Assembly: GCA_937139605.1 (NCBI GenBank)
Contig: CAKZQG010000005.1
Location: 1-62,463, forward strand
DNA: 62,463 nt
Reading direction: 5' to 3'
From: an uncultured bacterium
GTDB lineage: Bacteria; DRYD01
Under the pieces are notes generated by a model. The model did no database searches, was not told the DNA's origin, and saw only the letters and a list, made by a program, of their open reading frames with translations. Positions 27,937 through 37,961 of the stretch are shown here, piece by piece. The position numbers were made by a program, and so were the translations under genes. How positions within the stretch are numbered: position 1 is the stretch's first letter; the number at the start of each line of letters is the position of its first letter.

Positions 27937-29418
27937 TTACTTTTTAGGAAGCAAAGCTGGAAATAGTATAACTTCTCTTATAGATACATTATTAGTTAAA
28001 ATCATAACCAATCTATCTATTCCAAAACCTAATCCTCCAGTAGGTGGTAATCCATAGGATAAAGCGTTTATATAATCATTATCATACTCGTGAGCTTCAG
28101 ATTCACCTTTTTCTTTAAGTTTTTGTTGTTCTAAAAATCTCTTAGCTTGTTCATCTGGATCATTTAACTCACTAAACGCATTAGCTACTTCAAAATTAGC
28201 TACAAATAATTCAAATCTTTCAGCATATAAAGGATTATCATTTTTTGATATAGCTAAAGGAGAAATTTCAACAGGATAATCTAAAACAAAAGTAGGTTCC
28301 CATAAATCAACTTTTACTAATTCATCAAAAGCTTTATCTATAACGTGACTAATAACTCTGTTTTCTTTAGGGATCTTTAATTCATTAGAAATTTTTTCCA
28401 AATAATCCCTATCATTTCTGAGTTTTTCTATATCCACTCCCTTTTTAGCTAACTCTGTAGGAAAACTAATTTTTTTAAAAGGTTTATTAAAATTTAAGGT
28501 TTTCCCTTGATATTCAATTGCAAAAGAATTATGGATATGATATACTAACGAAGATATTAAATCTTCAGTTAAGGTTATCATATCATTTAAATCCGCAAAA
28601 GCTTGATATAATTCTAGAATAGTAAATTCAGGATTATGTTTAGTAGATATTCCCTCATTTCTAAAAACTTTTCCTAATTCATAAACTTTATCAAAATTAC
28701 CTACTATTAATCTTTTTAAATACAATTCAGGAGCTATTCTAAGGTACATATCTATATCTAAAGCATTATGATGAGTTTTAAAAGGTTTCGCTAATGCTCC
28801 AGTAGGGATTATATTCAACATAGGAGTCTCTACTTCCATAAACCCCTTACTTTCTAAATAATTTCGTAAAAATTTTATTATCTTACTTCTAATAATAAAA
28901 TTTTGTTTAACTTCATGATTAATAAATAAATCTAGATAACGTTGTCTATATCTAATTTCAGTATCTTTAAGTCCATGCCATTTTTCAGGCAAAGGTAAAA
29001 TACACTTAGCTAAAAAGTGAAAATCCAAAATATGTAAAGTTAATTCATTAGTTTTAGTTCGAAAAAGATATCCTTTAGCTAATATTAAATCCCCGCTATC
29101 TATATAATTCTTAAAAATATCAAACTTTTCATTAAGTTCATCTTTTTTGAGATATATCTGTAATTTATGATTAACACCTAAAAGGTCTGCAAATATACTC
29201 TTTCCATGGTGCCTAATATTTAATAACCTACCACCTAAAATATAAATATCTTCTTTATTAAAATTATTTTCGTCCTGAAACTTTAACTTTAATTCATCAA
29301 CACTAGTGTTAGGCTTATAAGGTAAAGGGTAACCATAAGGATTTATTGATAACTCCCTAAGTTTTTTCCTATTATTTAATCTTGACTCCTTTTCATCTAA
29401 TTTTACTTCTTCTATCAT
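27937..29418 (-). CDS. lysS: Lysine-tRNA ligase, class II
   Basis: It charges tRNA-Lys. 493 residues. An N-terminal OB-fold anticodon domain (YILGGRLLNIRHHGKSIFADL) precedes the class II catalytic core with motif 2 KVYELGKVFRNEGISTKHNPEFT split around the family Arg, and motif 3 GGLGFGIDRLVMILTN. The segment EVANAFSELNDPDEQ is also diagnostic. Full length. The ribosome site AAGGAGG is weakly spaced. It is downstream of trmD on the same strand. Confidence 0.97.
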   Translation of the reverse strand: MIEEVKLDEKESRLNNRKKLRELSINPYGYPLPYKPNTSVDELKLKFQDENNFNKEDIYILGGRLLNIRHHGKSIFADLLGVNHKLQIYLKKDELNEKFDIFKNYIDSGDLILAKGYLFRTKTNELTLHILDFHFLAKCILPLPEKWHGLKDTEIRYRQRYLDLFINHEVKQNFIIRSKIIKFLRNYLESKGFMEVETPMLNIIPTGALAKPFKTHHNALDIDMYLRIAPELYLKRLIVGNFDKVYELGKVFRNEGISTKHNPEFTILELYQAFADLNDMITLTEDLISSLVYHIHNSFAIEYQGKTLNFNKPFKKISFPTELAKKGVDIEKLRNDRDYLEKISNELKIPKENRVISHVIDKAFDELVKVDLWEPTFVLDYPVEISPLAISKNDNPLYAERFELFVANFEVANAFSELNDPDEQAKRFLEQQKLKEKGESEAHEYDNDYINALSYGLPPTGGLGFGIDRLVMILTNNVSIREVILFPALLPKK

Positions 29419-29516
29419 GATTTTTATTCCTCCTTAAAAATATTTTTATTTTCATCTCTTATAAAGAATTCTTTAATTTTAAAACTAATCCCTTTTAATT
29501 TTAATTTACAATAATT

Positions 29517-30347
29517 TTAACTAGGAATTATATTATCAAAAATAGCATCATATAAAATCTCATCTAATTCTTTTGTTTTAAAAAAACTGAAAAATTTATT
29601 TAGATAATATTTTTTATTTCCTTTTTTCTTTATTTCTAAGTACTTCAACATATTTAAAAATAAAATCGGTTTTTTATAAATAGTTTCAGATATTGCATTT
29701 TTTAAATTGTTTTTAATAATCTGGTTATGGTTTCCCTTTATTAAAACTTCAGGAACATTTAAAGTAAAAATATAATTTAAAGGATTTGGTATTTTATCAG
29801 GTCTAGTATATTGAGGATATTCAACTAAGAATGGATTATTAAACAAAGAAAAACTATCATCTAAAAAGCTATTAATATTTATAGTTAATTTTCTTAAAAC
29901 AGCTTCAAGAATAACAAAAACAGCTAGCTCCCCACTACTTATAATATAATCTCCTATAGATAATTCTTCATTTATAAATCGTAAAATCCTTTGATCTACT
30001 CCTTCATAATTTGGAGCTATAAAAATAAGTTCTTTTAACTTAGATAAATCATTTATTATATAATTATTTAATAATTTCCCTTTAGGAGAAGGCAAAATAA
30101 TATAAGGGTTATCACATTTGTTTTTGGAATATTCTATAGCTTTATATAAAGGCTCAAATTTAAAAAGCATTCCTTTTTTAGTTCCATATATATAATCATC
30201 TACTTTTTTGTGCTTATCATTAGAAAAATCTCTTATATTCACTATCTCAATTTCTAAAACATTTTTAGTAATAGCTCTTTTTATTATAGAAAAGCTAAGA
30301 AAATTATTAACTAAATCTGGGAAAATAGTCAAAATAAATGCTTTCAT
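29517..30347 (-). CDS. trmD: tRNA (guanine-37-N1)-methyltransferase TrmD
   Basis: It methylates G37 next to the anticodon and prevents frameshifting. 276 residues. The start MKAFILTIFPDLV, the substrate loop DDYIYGTKKGM (usually DD..YGGG.GM), and the trefoil-knot SAM site FIAPNYEGVDQR with ELSIGDYIISSGE are present. Two positions diverge from the normal glycine-rich pattern (GTKK for GGG, IAPNYEG for CG.YEG), but the rest fits. It is not in the usual rpsP-rimM-trmD-rplS operon; its neighbours are lysS and dapD. Confidence 0.9.
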   Translation of the reverse strand: MKAFILTIFPDLVNNFLSFSIIKRAITKNVLEIEIVNIRDFSNDKHKKVDDYIYGTKKGMLFKFEPLYKAIEYSKNKCDNPYIILPSPKGKLLNNYIINDLSKLKELIFIAPNYEGVDQRILRFINEELSIGDYIISSGELAVFVILEAVLRKLTININSFLDDSFSLFNNPFLVEYPQYTRPDKIPNPLNYIFTLNVPEVLIKGNHNQIIKNNLKNAISETIYKKPILFLNMLKYLEIKKKGNKKYYLNKFFSFFKTKELDEILYDAIFDNIIPS

Positions 30348-30550
30348 AATAGTAATTCAACTAAAGTTTTTATGGATTTTTATACCTTGAAAGATTTTCT
30401 ATAAATCTTAATATTTTTTTTAATGTTAGCATTTTTATAGTTTTTATTTATCTAGAAAGTAAGCATATTAAATTAAAAAGAAAAAAAAATACCAAGAAAT
30501 TACCTTTTAATCTGTTAGAACATGTACTTTGCCTACTATACTTATGATAA

Positions 30551-31363
30551 TTATCTAAGAAATTGATTAAGCATAGTTTTCAAATTAGTGGATTCCTTTC
30601 TTTTTCCAATTATCAATGCGCAATTTATTCCATATTTACTAGAATTTATTTCCTTATAATATGTTCCAGGTATAACTACACTATCTTCTGGAATATAAGA
30701 ATTATAAATTTCGCCAGTGTTAATATCAATTATTTTAGTGGAAGAAGTAATAACGACATTAGCAGCCAAGACAGCTCCTTTTTTTATTACTGCACCTTCT
30801 ACTATTATACATCTAGATCCAATAAAACAGTTATCTTCGATTATAACAGGTAAAGCAGAAGGAGGTTCCAAAACACCACCAATTCCCACTCCTCCAGCTA
30901 AATGAACATTTTTCCCTACATAAGCACATGACCCCACAGTAACCCAAGTATCTACCATTGTATTAGAACCCACATACGCACCTATATTTATAAAACTTGG
31001 CATAACAATAACATTAGATTCTAAATAACTCCCATATCTAATAATTGCCCCTGGAACTACTCTAATATTTTTTAAATCTTTTTTTAAAGGAATCTTATCA
31101 TAATAAGTAACTCCTTTAAAATTAATTTTCTTAGTTTTTGAGACCATAAAATATAACAAAATAGCTTTTTTAACGTATTCATTTACAACCCACTGATTAT
31201 TAATATTATCTACAACTCTTAAAATCCCTTTATCTAATAATTCTATTACTTTAAGAATATATTTTTTATTCTTTAATAATTGTTCTTTATTAGATTCCTT
31301 TATTTCCCAAAGATTATTTATAATTTCTTGTAGCTTTTGATTTTTAATAAGAGTTTTAGACAT
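30551..31363 (-). CDS. dapD: Tetrahydrodipicolinate N-succinyltransferase DapD
   Basis: It succinylates tetrahydrodipicolinate in the succinylase branch of lysine/diaminopimelate synthesis. 270 residues from the chosen ATG at 31363 (MSKTLIKNQKLQEII), which has AAGGAGGG seven bases upstream; a longer in-frame start at 31414 lacks a ribosome site. The helical N-terminus is followed by a left-handed beta-helix of hexapeptide repeats with NIGAYVGSNTMVDTWVTVGS and GGVGIGGVLEPPSALPVIIE. This confirms a meso-diaminopimelate-type cell wall need. No other dap gene is near. Confidence 0.95.
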   Translation of the reverse strand: MSKTLIKNQKLQEIINNLWEIKESNKEQLLKNKKYILKVIELLDKGILRVVDNINNQWVVNEYVKKAILLYFMVSKTKKINFKGVTYYDKIPLKKDLKNIRVVPGAIIRYGSYLESNVIVMPSFINIGAYVGSNTMVDTWVTVGSCAYVGKNVHLAGGVGIGGVLEPPSALPVIIEDNCFIGSRCIIVEGAVIKKGAVLAANVVITSSTKIIDINTGEIYNSYIPEDSVVIPGTYYKEINSSKYGINCALIIGKRKESTNLKTMLNQFLR

Positions 31364-31599
31364 TTTTTCCCTCCTTGTTTTTAATAAAGAATTACTAGAT
31401 AGTAGATTATTCACTTATAATTAGCGTATTTACTATTCACATTTTATAATAGCTTACAATCACTAAGCTTACTTTTACAGCTTTATAGCCTTAGGTTCTA
31501 AACTGTCTAATCCCTATAGTTTGTAAAATAAGCAACACTAATTCTGTAGATATCATGAAACTCATATGTTAGCAATATCAATTCATATATATATTAAGT

Positions 31600-32403
31600 T
31601 TAAGGTAAAAGGCTTTTTAAATTATAATTATCTTTTAATAAATTTGATTTAATAGGGTATTGATATGATTTAAAAAATGGGTAATTACTATTAGATGGTA
31701 AGGTAATTTCTAAAGAGTAGTCATCTAATTTTATTTTACCTGAATAAGGGATGTAGGTTCTTTTATCATAAGAAAAAGCATAAATAAGAAAACTTAAAGA
31801 AGAAGTCCCCCAATCGCTAACATAAACTCTAGATAAAGCCTCATTAGTATTTAATGTTATAATATAATTTTTTTTAGGATTTAAATCAGGATCTAATATA
31901 GCAATTCCTAATTTAAAAGCAGGAGAATTAATAGAATTACTCAAAGCATAGAAAAGTATAAAATTATTATTTAAAAACGTAGCATTCAAGGGAGTATCAA
32001 CGTAATCTGTAGAAATAAGCACATTTTTTAAAACTTCTCCTTCATAATCCAAAATACTTAACATCATATCAAAGTTATTAACATTTTTAATAATAGATTG
32101 AACCAAAAAACATGTGTAAATAGAATAAAGATAAGTAAAAGAAATACAATTAATAACCTTTAAATTATTACCTACTATTTTTGAAGTTAATATATTTTTA
32201 TTTTCATCGTATTTAACAAATAATATGGAATCGTTATATTGGCCTATTGCAAACTTATTCAAAACCCCATTTAATGTAGAGTTATAAGTAAACAAAATTT
32301 TATTTCCATAATTTGCAAAAACAATAGCAATTTTATAGCAAATAATCAAACCAAAAATAAATAAAGTCCTTATAATATTTATTGTAAAATTACTAATGCA
32401 CAT
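31600..32403 (-). CDS. Exported protein of unknown function
   Basis: 267 residues. Residues about 8-31 (INIIRTLFIFGLIICYKIAIV) form an uncleaved or cleaved signal segment, with FANYG at its end. The remainder is beta-rich, with repeated patterns such as FAIGQYNDSILFVKYDENKN and MLSILDYEGEVLKN that suggest a divergent propeller-like fold related in style to the delta-60 proteins at both ends of the window. No catalytic motif. I do not recognise a family. Confidence 0.6.
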   Translation of the reverse strand: MCISNFTINIIRTLFIFGLIICYKIAIVFANYGNKILFTYNSTLNGVLNKFAIGQYNDSILFVKYDENKNILTSKIVGNNLKVINCISFTYLYSIYTCFLVQSIIKNVNNFDMMLSILDYEGEVLKNVLISTDYVDTPLNATFLNNNFILFYALSNSINSPAFKLGIAILDPDLNPKKNYIITLNTNEALSRVYVSDWGTSSLSFLIYAFSYDKRTYIPYSGKIKLDDYSLEITLPSNSNYPFFKSYQYPIKSNLLKDNYNLKSLLP

Positions 32404-32641
32404 TTTTAATATCCTCCCTTATTAAAAAACACTTATTAAAAAATATAAAAAAACAATTTTTTGTTTTTAAAAAGAAGGATACAAAAAACCTTTATTTCTA
32501 GAAATGTAAATTCTAGTAGCAAGCAATTCACTATAGACTTGTGATAGCACTATTATTTGTTAATATTTTTAAACGTGGCAACTTAAATATTATACAGCTT
32601 TTTTATTAATATATTTTATCTTTTATTTTTTAAATATTTTT

Positions 32642-33514
32642 TTAATCTTCTAATTTACCTGGATCTTCTCCTTTAACAATAGGTACTCTAACAGAATTTC
32701 CCCATTCAGTCCATGAGCCATCATAGTTTTTCACTTTAGGATAGCCTAATAAATATTTCAAAACGAACCAAGTATGAGCAGAACGTTCCCCTATTCTACA
32801 ATAAGTTATTATTTCTTTGTCTTCTGAGATATTAAATTTTTCTTTGTATATTTTAATTAATTCTTGAGTAGATTTAAAAGTACCGTCTTGATTAACAGCA
32901 GTAGCCCACGGTATATTAATAGCAGTAGGTATATGTCCACCTCTAAGAGCTCCTTCTTGAGGATAATCTGGCATATGAATTAATTCTCCAGTATATTCTT
33001 TAGGACTTCTTACATCAATTAAGATTCCACCTTTTTTTATATGTTCTATTATTTCATCTTTAAAAGCTCTTATTAAAGAATCGTTTCTTTTTTTAGCTTT
33101 ATAATTAGTTTTTGGGAATTGTGGGATTTCTTTAGTTAGAGGTTTATTTTCACTAATCCATTTAGCTCTGCCACCATCCATTATTCTAACTAATTCATGG
33201 CCAAACAAATTAAATACCCATAAAGCGTAAGCAGCCCACCAATTATTTTTATCTCCATAAAAAACTACTATAGTATCATTAGCTATTCCTTTTTCACTGC
33301 ACAATTTTTCAAACTGTTCTTCATTAATATAATCCCTTTTAATTGGATCATTTAAATCAGTATGCCAATCTATTTTAACTGCATTAGGAATATGCCCTGT
33401 ATCATATAATAATACATCTTCATTAACTTCAACAATTCTAATTTTAGGGTTATTAATATTTTCTAATACCCAATCTGTACTAACCAAAACCGGATGTTCT
33501 AATTTTGTAGTCAT
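32642..33514 (-). CDS. Two-domain rhodanese (thiosulfate/mercaptopyruvate sulfurtransferase)
   Basis: 290 residues with two rhodanese domains. The N-terminal domain is inactive: the loop reads [15 protein letters not shown], with Asp where the active Cys would be. The C-terminal domain has the active loop [14 protein letters not shown], which is the CRxGxR type of thiosulfate sulfurtransferases. It transfers sulfur to cyanide or other thiophiles. No signal peptide, so cytosolic. The ribosome site AAGGAGGG is good. It may feed sulfur to Suf, but that is only conjecture. Confidence 0.93.
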   Translation of the reverse strand: MTTKLEHPVLVSTDWVLENINNPKIRIVEVNEDVLLYDTGHIPNAVKIDWHTDLNDPIKRDYINEEQFEKLCSEKGIANDTIVVFYGDKNNWWAAYALWVFNLFGHELVRIMDGGRAKWISENKPLTKEIPQFPKTNYKAKKRNDSLIRAFKDEIIEHIKKGGILIDVRSPKEYTGELIHMPDYPQEGALRGGHIPTAINIPWATAVNQDGTFKSTQELIKIYKEKFNISEDKEIITYCRIGERSAHTWFVLKYLLGYPKVKNYDGSWTEWGNSVRVPIVKGEDPGKLED

Positions 33515-33577
33515 AATTAACCCTCCTTAATAACTAAATTTTTTATGATACAATAAATTTTAGTAATAATAAAGAAA

Positions 33578-33597
33578 GGGGAGCAAGCTTGCTCCCC
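33578..33597 (-). terminator. Rho-independent terminator after hsp20
   Basis: A perfect ten-base-pair inverted repeat GGGGAGCAAG/CTTGCTCCCC. Read on the minus strand it is followed by TTTCTTTATTATT. It lies 37 bases past the hsp20 stop and before the rhodanese start. Confidence 0.85.
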
Positions 33598-33633
33598 TCA
33601 TTTCTATAATTCTATTTATTTATCTAAAAACCT

Positions 33634-34119
33634 TTATGATATTTGAACTTTATGAGATTTAGAAGTAGAGCTTATAGGAGTTAAGGTAACTCTTAATACA
33701 CCATTTTCAAATTTAGCGCTAACTTTTTCTGGATTAACGCTGAATGGTAAAGTCATTTGTCTATAAAATTCTCCGTGTGGGAATTCATATCTATATATTG
33801 TTGGAGTATTATTACCCCATGGAGTTGGGCATTTACCAGATAATGTTAAAGTATCTTCAGTAACATTTAATTCTATAGAATCTTTTGGAACACCAGGTAA
33901 ATAGAATTCTACTACTAATTCATTACCACTTTGCCACATATTGACATAAGGTAACCAAGTGGGGGTTTGGGTTGGGGTTGTTGTAGTTGTTAAAGAAGGG
34001 GTTACCCAGCTGCCAAATACTTCATTCATTAACTCATCAACTAAATTATGAATTCTATCAAATTCACTCATTAATCCTGTTCTTCTTAGTGGTCTTCTTT
34101 CTCTTGTCATTAACATCAT
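33634..34119 (-). CDS. Small heat shock protein (Hsp20/alpha-crystallin)
   Basis: ATP-independent holdase chaperone. 161 residues. The N-terminal arm (MSEFDRIHNLVDELMNEVFG) precedes the alpha-crystallin domain: NELVVEFYLPGVPKDSIELN, ...EDTLTLSGK, FYRQMTLPFSVNPEKVSAKF and ENGVLRVTLTP. A Thr/Pro-rich insert (TTTTTPTQTP) sits before the domain. The ribosome site GGAGGTGA is strong. Codon use is slightly richer in G+C than neighbours, consistent with high expression. Confidence 0.95.
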   Translation of the reverse strand: MMLMTRERRPLRRTGLMSEFDRIHNLVDELMNEVFGSWVTPSLTTTTTPTQTPTWLPYVNMWQSGNELVVEFYLPGVPKDSIELNVTEDTLTLSGKCPTPWGNNTPTIYRYEFPHGEFYRQMTLPFSVNPEKVSAKFENGVLRVTLTPISSTSKSHKVQIS

Positions 34120-34305
34120 ATTTTCTCACCTCCGTTAATTTATTATCTTTAATTATTTATTTTTATTATTTATTTCCCTCAAACCCCTTCCATATTTATA
34201 TATACCCAGATTAAAAAATTTTATACACTTTAAAAAAAAATTTTTTAAATTTTTTATACTAAATTTTAAAAAGGTTTTTTTAAATTTATTTTGAATAATT
34301 TTAAT

Positions 34306-34662
34306 ATGAATATTTTAGAGGGTCAGAATTTTTTAGTAATATATACAGTTTTTATTAGTTTTATAATGATAATAGCCGGGTTAATAGGAATAGTATATAG
34401 AAGAAATTTAGTAGCTATTTTAATATCAATAGAAGTAATACTAAATGCAATCAATTTGGATTTTATATTATTTTCAAGACTAAAAGATAATATAAATTCA
34501 GTAATAGATGGCCAAGTATTTGCATTATTTAATATATTAATAGCAGCAATAGAAATAACAGTTGGATTAGCAATAATTTTTGCTATAAGGAATCAGATTC
34601 AAACTTCAGACATAGATAAACTCAATAAAATAAACTCTATAAATGAATCAGAAGACCAATAA
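34306..34662 (+). CDS. nuoK: NADH-quinone oxidoreductase subunit K-like protein
   Basis: About 118 residues with three membrane segments and the core LVAILISIEVILNAINLDFI, which is the conserved NuoK/MrpC signature with its membrane Glu. A second Glu lies in AAIEITVGLAI, as in NuoK. In complex I it helps form the proton path. It stands alone: no other nuo gene is in the window, so either the nuo genes are scattered or this serves another complex. ATG at 34306 is chosen; a TTG at 34291 is in frame. No clear ribosome site is seen. Confidence 0.85.
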   Translation: MNILEGQNFLVIYTVFISFIMIIAGLIGIVYRRNLVAILISIEVILNAINLDFILFSRLKDNINSVIDGQVFALFNILIAAIEITVGLAIIFAIRNQIQTSDIDKLNKINSINESEDQ

Positions 34663-35134
34663 AAAATTTAACTAATAAATTAATCAAAAAAATTAATAAA
34701 AAATAACTAATTGAATATTACCGTTTAAAATCAATAATTTTAAAACAAATATTTTTTGTAAAAATTTTGTTGTTATGTTTAGCTTTATCTTATAAACTTT
34801 TTAACTACACTACTATCACTACTTGACAAATTTAATGCTAAAATTGCAATTAATTTTAATTATTTATATTTTGTTTTTCGCTATTATTTTGATAATCTAG
34901 CTATTATTTTGCTTACTTAACAAACCTATTCTTTATTCTAAGAACCCCATCAATTATTGATTAAAACAGCAAGAACTTTAAAAATTACAATAATAAATAT
35001 AGCATATCCTTCAACACTAACACTGCAAATTGTTATTATTCGCAAGTCTCAAGAAAACACAATTTCAAACCGCTATATTCCATTTTTCAAAAGCAAGCTT
35101 TTATTTACTTATTTTTGCCTACACAATAAAATAT
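34663..35134. other. Intergenic gap without recognised features
   Basis: About 470 AT-rich bases between nuoK and the convergent DUF503 gene. A 71-codon open stretch on the plus strand (34957-35172) runs into the DUF503 gene from the other side and has no ribosome site, so I do not call it. I see no RNA structure or mobile-element relic that I can name. Confidence 0.5.
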
Positions 35135-35428
35135 CTAAAACCCGCTTAAGTAATCGCAATAATAATCAATAATAGATATATCTTTGTAATTTAAAAAGAA
35201 ATCATATATTTTAGAAGATACTTTATAAAGAAAATCTATTTCATTAGATACAACAGAAATCCCGATTGTAGTTAAATGTAGAGAATTATAATCATCCACT
35301 TCAGCTATAGAAACATTAAATTTTTTTAAGACCTTATCTTTTAAGGAATTAACAATAATTCTTTTTTCTTTAAGATTAGACGGTTTATTAGTAAGGTATA
35401 ATTTGAATTTAATAGCAGCAATTATCAT
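35135..35428 (-). CDS. DUF503 (YlxP-like) small protein
   Basis: 97 residues. The family pattern is clear: LKEKRIIVNSLKDKVLKKFN, VSIAEVDDYNSLHLTTIGIS, VVSNEIDFLYKVSSKI. Members are small ferredoxin-like-fold proteins of unclear function, often encoded near rbfA and infB in Firmicutes and other bacteria. Here it stands apart from such genes, upstream of an empty stretch. Confidence 0.85.
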   Translation of the reverse strand: MIIAAIKFKLYLTNKPSNLKEKRIIVNSLKDKVLKKFNVSIAEVDDYNSLHLTTIGISVVSNEIDFLYKVSSKIYDFFLNYKDISIIDYYCDYLSGF

Positions 35429-35654
35429 GTAAAATATCTAATTCATATATAAGAAGCAACATAGTGATTAAATTATATATATACCTAATTTTATAGTGTT
35501 TTATAATTATATTCCCATTTATAACACGATATGCTAGTTATCAATACTTTTTTCAATAGCTTTATTTTTTTATTATTAATTATAGTTTGTTTTTTACCTG
35601 TAATAACTTAGCAATAATAGTCGGATATAAATTCTAATGTTGGTTAAAATATTT

Positions 35655-37250
35655 TTATTTAGTTTTAGCTAAAAAAGAGTTTTTAAAATTAGAGACCAAA
35701 TTATCAAAGAATTTTCCACGTTCTTCTGCTGATTTAAATTGATCAAAACTAGCAGCCCCAGGAATAAATAAAATAGCAACATTAGAATTATTGTCAATAT
35801 TATTAAGATATTCTTTAGCTAATGAAATAGCTTTTTCAAAAGCATATTCTAAGCTATCAAAGGAATAAAGGTAACCAAAATCTGTATTAGATTTAGCAAA
35901 CGCAGAAATAATACAATTTGCTCCTTTTCCAAAGCCTAAAACCCCAATAAATTTATTTCTATATTTCTTTATATCATTTATATTATTTAATAAATCTTGG
36001 ATAGCATATTCTTCTTTTAAATATTTAAGATATCCCCCACTTAATAAAATTACTTTATAATTTATTCTTAAATTATCCATGTATTCAAAAGCAGTTTTTA
36101 AACTACTAACCAATGCATGAAAATTAGTAGCTTTACTATCATTAAAAAATAATATATTTTCAACTGAAGTAAAATTGTCTAATCTATAAGATAAAGGTTC
36201 AAAATTATCTATTACTTCCTTTAAGATATGTTTATCTAATTTAATTTTCTCATAATTTTGTAACCAAACGTATGAAATCAAAGTAGATATCAATATATTT
36301 TCTTTATAAAAACCATTAGTCAATAAAGTTTTATATTTTTTTAATTCCCTTATATTAAATTCAAAGACCAAAGATAATTTATCAAGTTTAATCAAATTAC
36401 TATTATTAAAAGATGAAAAATAAATTTGCATAATATCATTTTTTAATTTAATTAAATAAACTTTTTTAGGTAAATTAGGTAGATTAACTTCATTTAATTC
36501 ATCATTACCTAAAAATAATAAAACATTAGAATTTACTCTATTTAAATTAGAAGCTATAATTTTATTATCAAGGTTAATAAAAGCAAAATCTTTTTTAGCT
36601 TGAAAATCAAATAATTTTAATTTAGAGTTAGCATAATCCTCAAAAGAAGGATGCCTATCTAAATGATCAGAATTTATATTAGTTATAACTGCTATTCTAC
36701 TTCTAAAATTTTCTGTAAATTTCAATTGAAAGGAACTAACTTCTAATACAACTACAGAATTATTTATATTTTTAGTTGTAATATCAAGTACTACTTGAGA
36801 AAAAGGGATTCCAATATTTCCAGCCAAAAAACTATTTACATTATGCTTTTTTAAAATTTGTTGTACTAAAAAAGTGATAGTGCTTTTACCGTTGGTACCT
36901 GTAATAGATATTATATTTTTAGGTTCAGGGAGAAATTTATAAGCTGCCTCTATTTCCGATATGACAGGTATTTTAAAAGATTTTGAGATATTTATAACTT
37001 CATGTTCAAAAGGGATTCCCGGGCTAACTATCATTAATTTATAGTTTTTTATTTCATTAAAAACATAATTAGGTTGCTTACCCAAATATAAATCTTTAAA
37101 AATGGAATTGTACTCAGGATTAAGCTGAAGATTAGTGTTATCGTCAAAGCCTACTATTTCAAAACCTTTACTTTTATAAAGTTTAGCAGCAGCCAAGCCA
37201 CTTTTTGATAATCCTAATATCCCTACCGTTATCTTTTTTACCCTTGCCAC
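35655..37250 (-). CDS. murD: UDP-N-acetylmuramoylalanine-D-glutamate ligase MurD
   Basis: It adds D-Glu to UDP-MurNAc-L-Ala in peptidoglycan synthesis. 531 residues, somewhat longer than usual. The N-terminal Rossmann part (VGILGLSKSGLAAAKLYKSK) is followed by the ATP site ITGTNGKSTITFLVQQIL, GNIGIPFS, NINSDHLDRHPSFEDYANSK, and the C-terminal FNDSKATNFHA and FIPGAASFDQFKSAEERGK boxes, which define MurD. The start is GTG. It is not in a mur-fts cluster here. Confidence 0.95.
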   Translation of the reverse strand: MARVKKITVGILGLSKSGLAAAKLYKSKGFEIVGFDDNTNLQLNPEYNSIFKDLYLGKQPNYVFNEIKNYKLMIVSPGIPFEHEVINISKSFKIPVISEIEAAYKFLPEPKNIISITGTNGKSTITFLVQQILKKHNVNSFLAGNIGIPFSQVVLDITTKNINNSVVVLEVSSFQLKFTENFRSRIAVITNINSDHLDRHPSFEDYANSKLKLFDFQAKKDFAFINLDNKIIASNLNRVNSNVLLFLGNDELNEVNLPNLPKKVYLIKLKNDIMQIYFSSFNNSNLIKLDKLSLVFEFNIRELKKYKTLLTNGFYKENILISTLISYVWLQNYEKIKLDKHILKEVIDNFEPLSYRLDNFTSVENILFFNDSKATNFHALVSSLKTAFEYMDNLRINYKVILLSGGYLKYLKEEYAIQDLLNNINDIKKYRNKFIGVLGFGKGANCIISAFAKSNTDFGYLYSFDSLEYAFEKAISLAKEYLNNIDNNSNVAILFIPGAASFDQFKSAEERGKFFDNLVSNFKNSFLAKTK

Positions 37251-37427
37251 AATTTTATTATTCTACAAACATATACATCAAACCTTTTTTTAGTTTTTTA
37301 AATTTACTTTCTAATTTATTCTTTTATCTATATTTTTAATTAAAGGAATAAAACTTAAAATATCTAATATTTATATTACTTATAGAAATTGCTTTTATAT
37401 TATTGTATAGTAAAATTTTAAAAATTT

Positions 37428-37955
37428 ATGACTATATTTTTTATATTTAAATTTAAAATAATTAAAATAGTATTTTTTCTTTTTACAATTAATTTATTTT
37501 CTTTAACTTTTTCAGAAGAAACAGAAAAGAAACAAAAAAATAAATATAAATTGACCTATGCATTAGAGTTAAATTTCTCTCTAAAAGATCATACAACAAC
37601 ATATAGAAATTACATAGAATATCAAATAAGTGAAAAATATAAACTCAGATTAATTTTTAGAGAAATAGATCAAAATACAGACTTTGATATAAGATTGTAT
37701 TACAAAATAAATAAAAATTCAAGTATATATATAGCTGAAAGTAGCAAATATTTTTCCTTTAATTACACTTATAAATTTGATACAAATTATCCAATAAGTA
37801 TAGAATCTACTTTTATAAAGCACAAAGATTTTATCCAAGTAAATCCGGCAATAAAAATAGAATTAAATGATAATTTTCATCTTAAATATGGAATAAATAA
37901 TATAACAAAAGAACCTAATCCGTATATAAGACCATCTTTTATCTTTAGATTCTAA
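37428..37955 (+). CDS. Small predicted outer-membrane beta-barrel protein
   Basis: 175 residues. Residues about 5-30 form a signal peptide (IIKIVFFLFTINLFSLTFS then EE). The mature part alternates polar and aromatic residues in about eight strands (YALELNFSL, YRNYIEYQIS, KLRLIFREI, FDIRLYYKI, SFNYTYKF, ISIESTFI, HLKYGIN) and ends in SFIFRF with a terminal Phe, as in BAM-targeted barrels. Function unknown. It is evidence for an outer membrane. It is convergent with the EamA gene, 6 bases apart. Confidence 0.6.
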   Translation: MTIFFIFKFKIIKIVFFLFTINLFSLTFSEETEKKQKNKYKLTYALELNFSLKDHTTTYRNYIEYQISEKYKLRLIFREIDQNTDFDIRLYYKINKNSSIYIAESSKYFSFNYTYKFDTNYPISIESTFIKHKDFIQVNPAIKIELNDNFHLKYGINNITKEPNPYIRPSFIFRF

Positions 37956-37961
37956 ATTTAA

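Noticed and set aside
30563-30905. Two plus-strand open stretches opposite dapD
   Set aside because: Shadows of the hexapeptide-repeat coding region; no ribosome site and no protein-like composition.
34957-35172. A 71-codon plus-strand open stretch between nuoK and DUF503
   Set aside because: It overlaps the end of the DUF503 gene, has no ribosome site and no recognisable motif.
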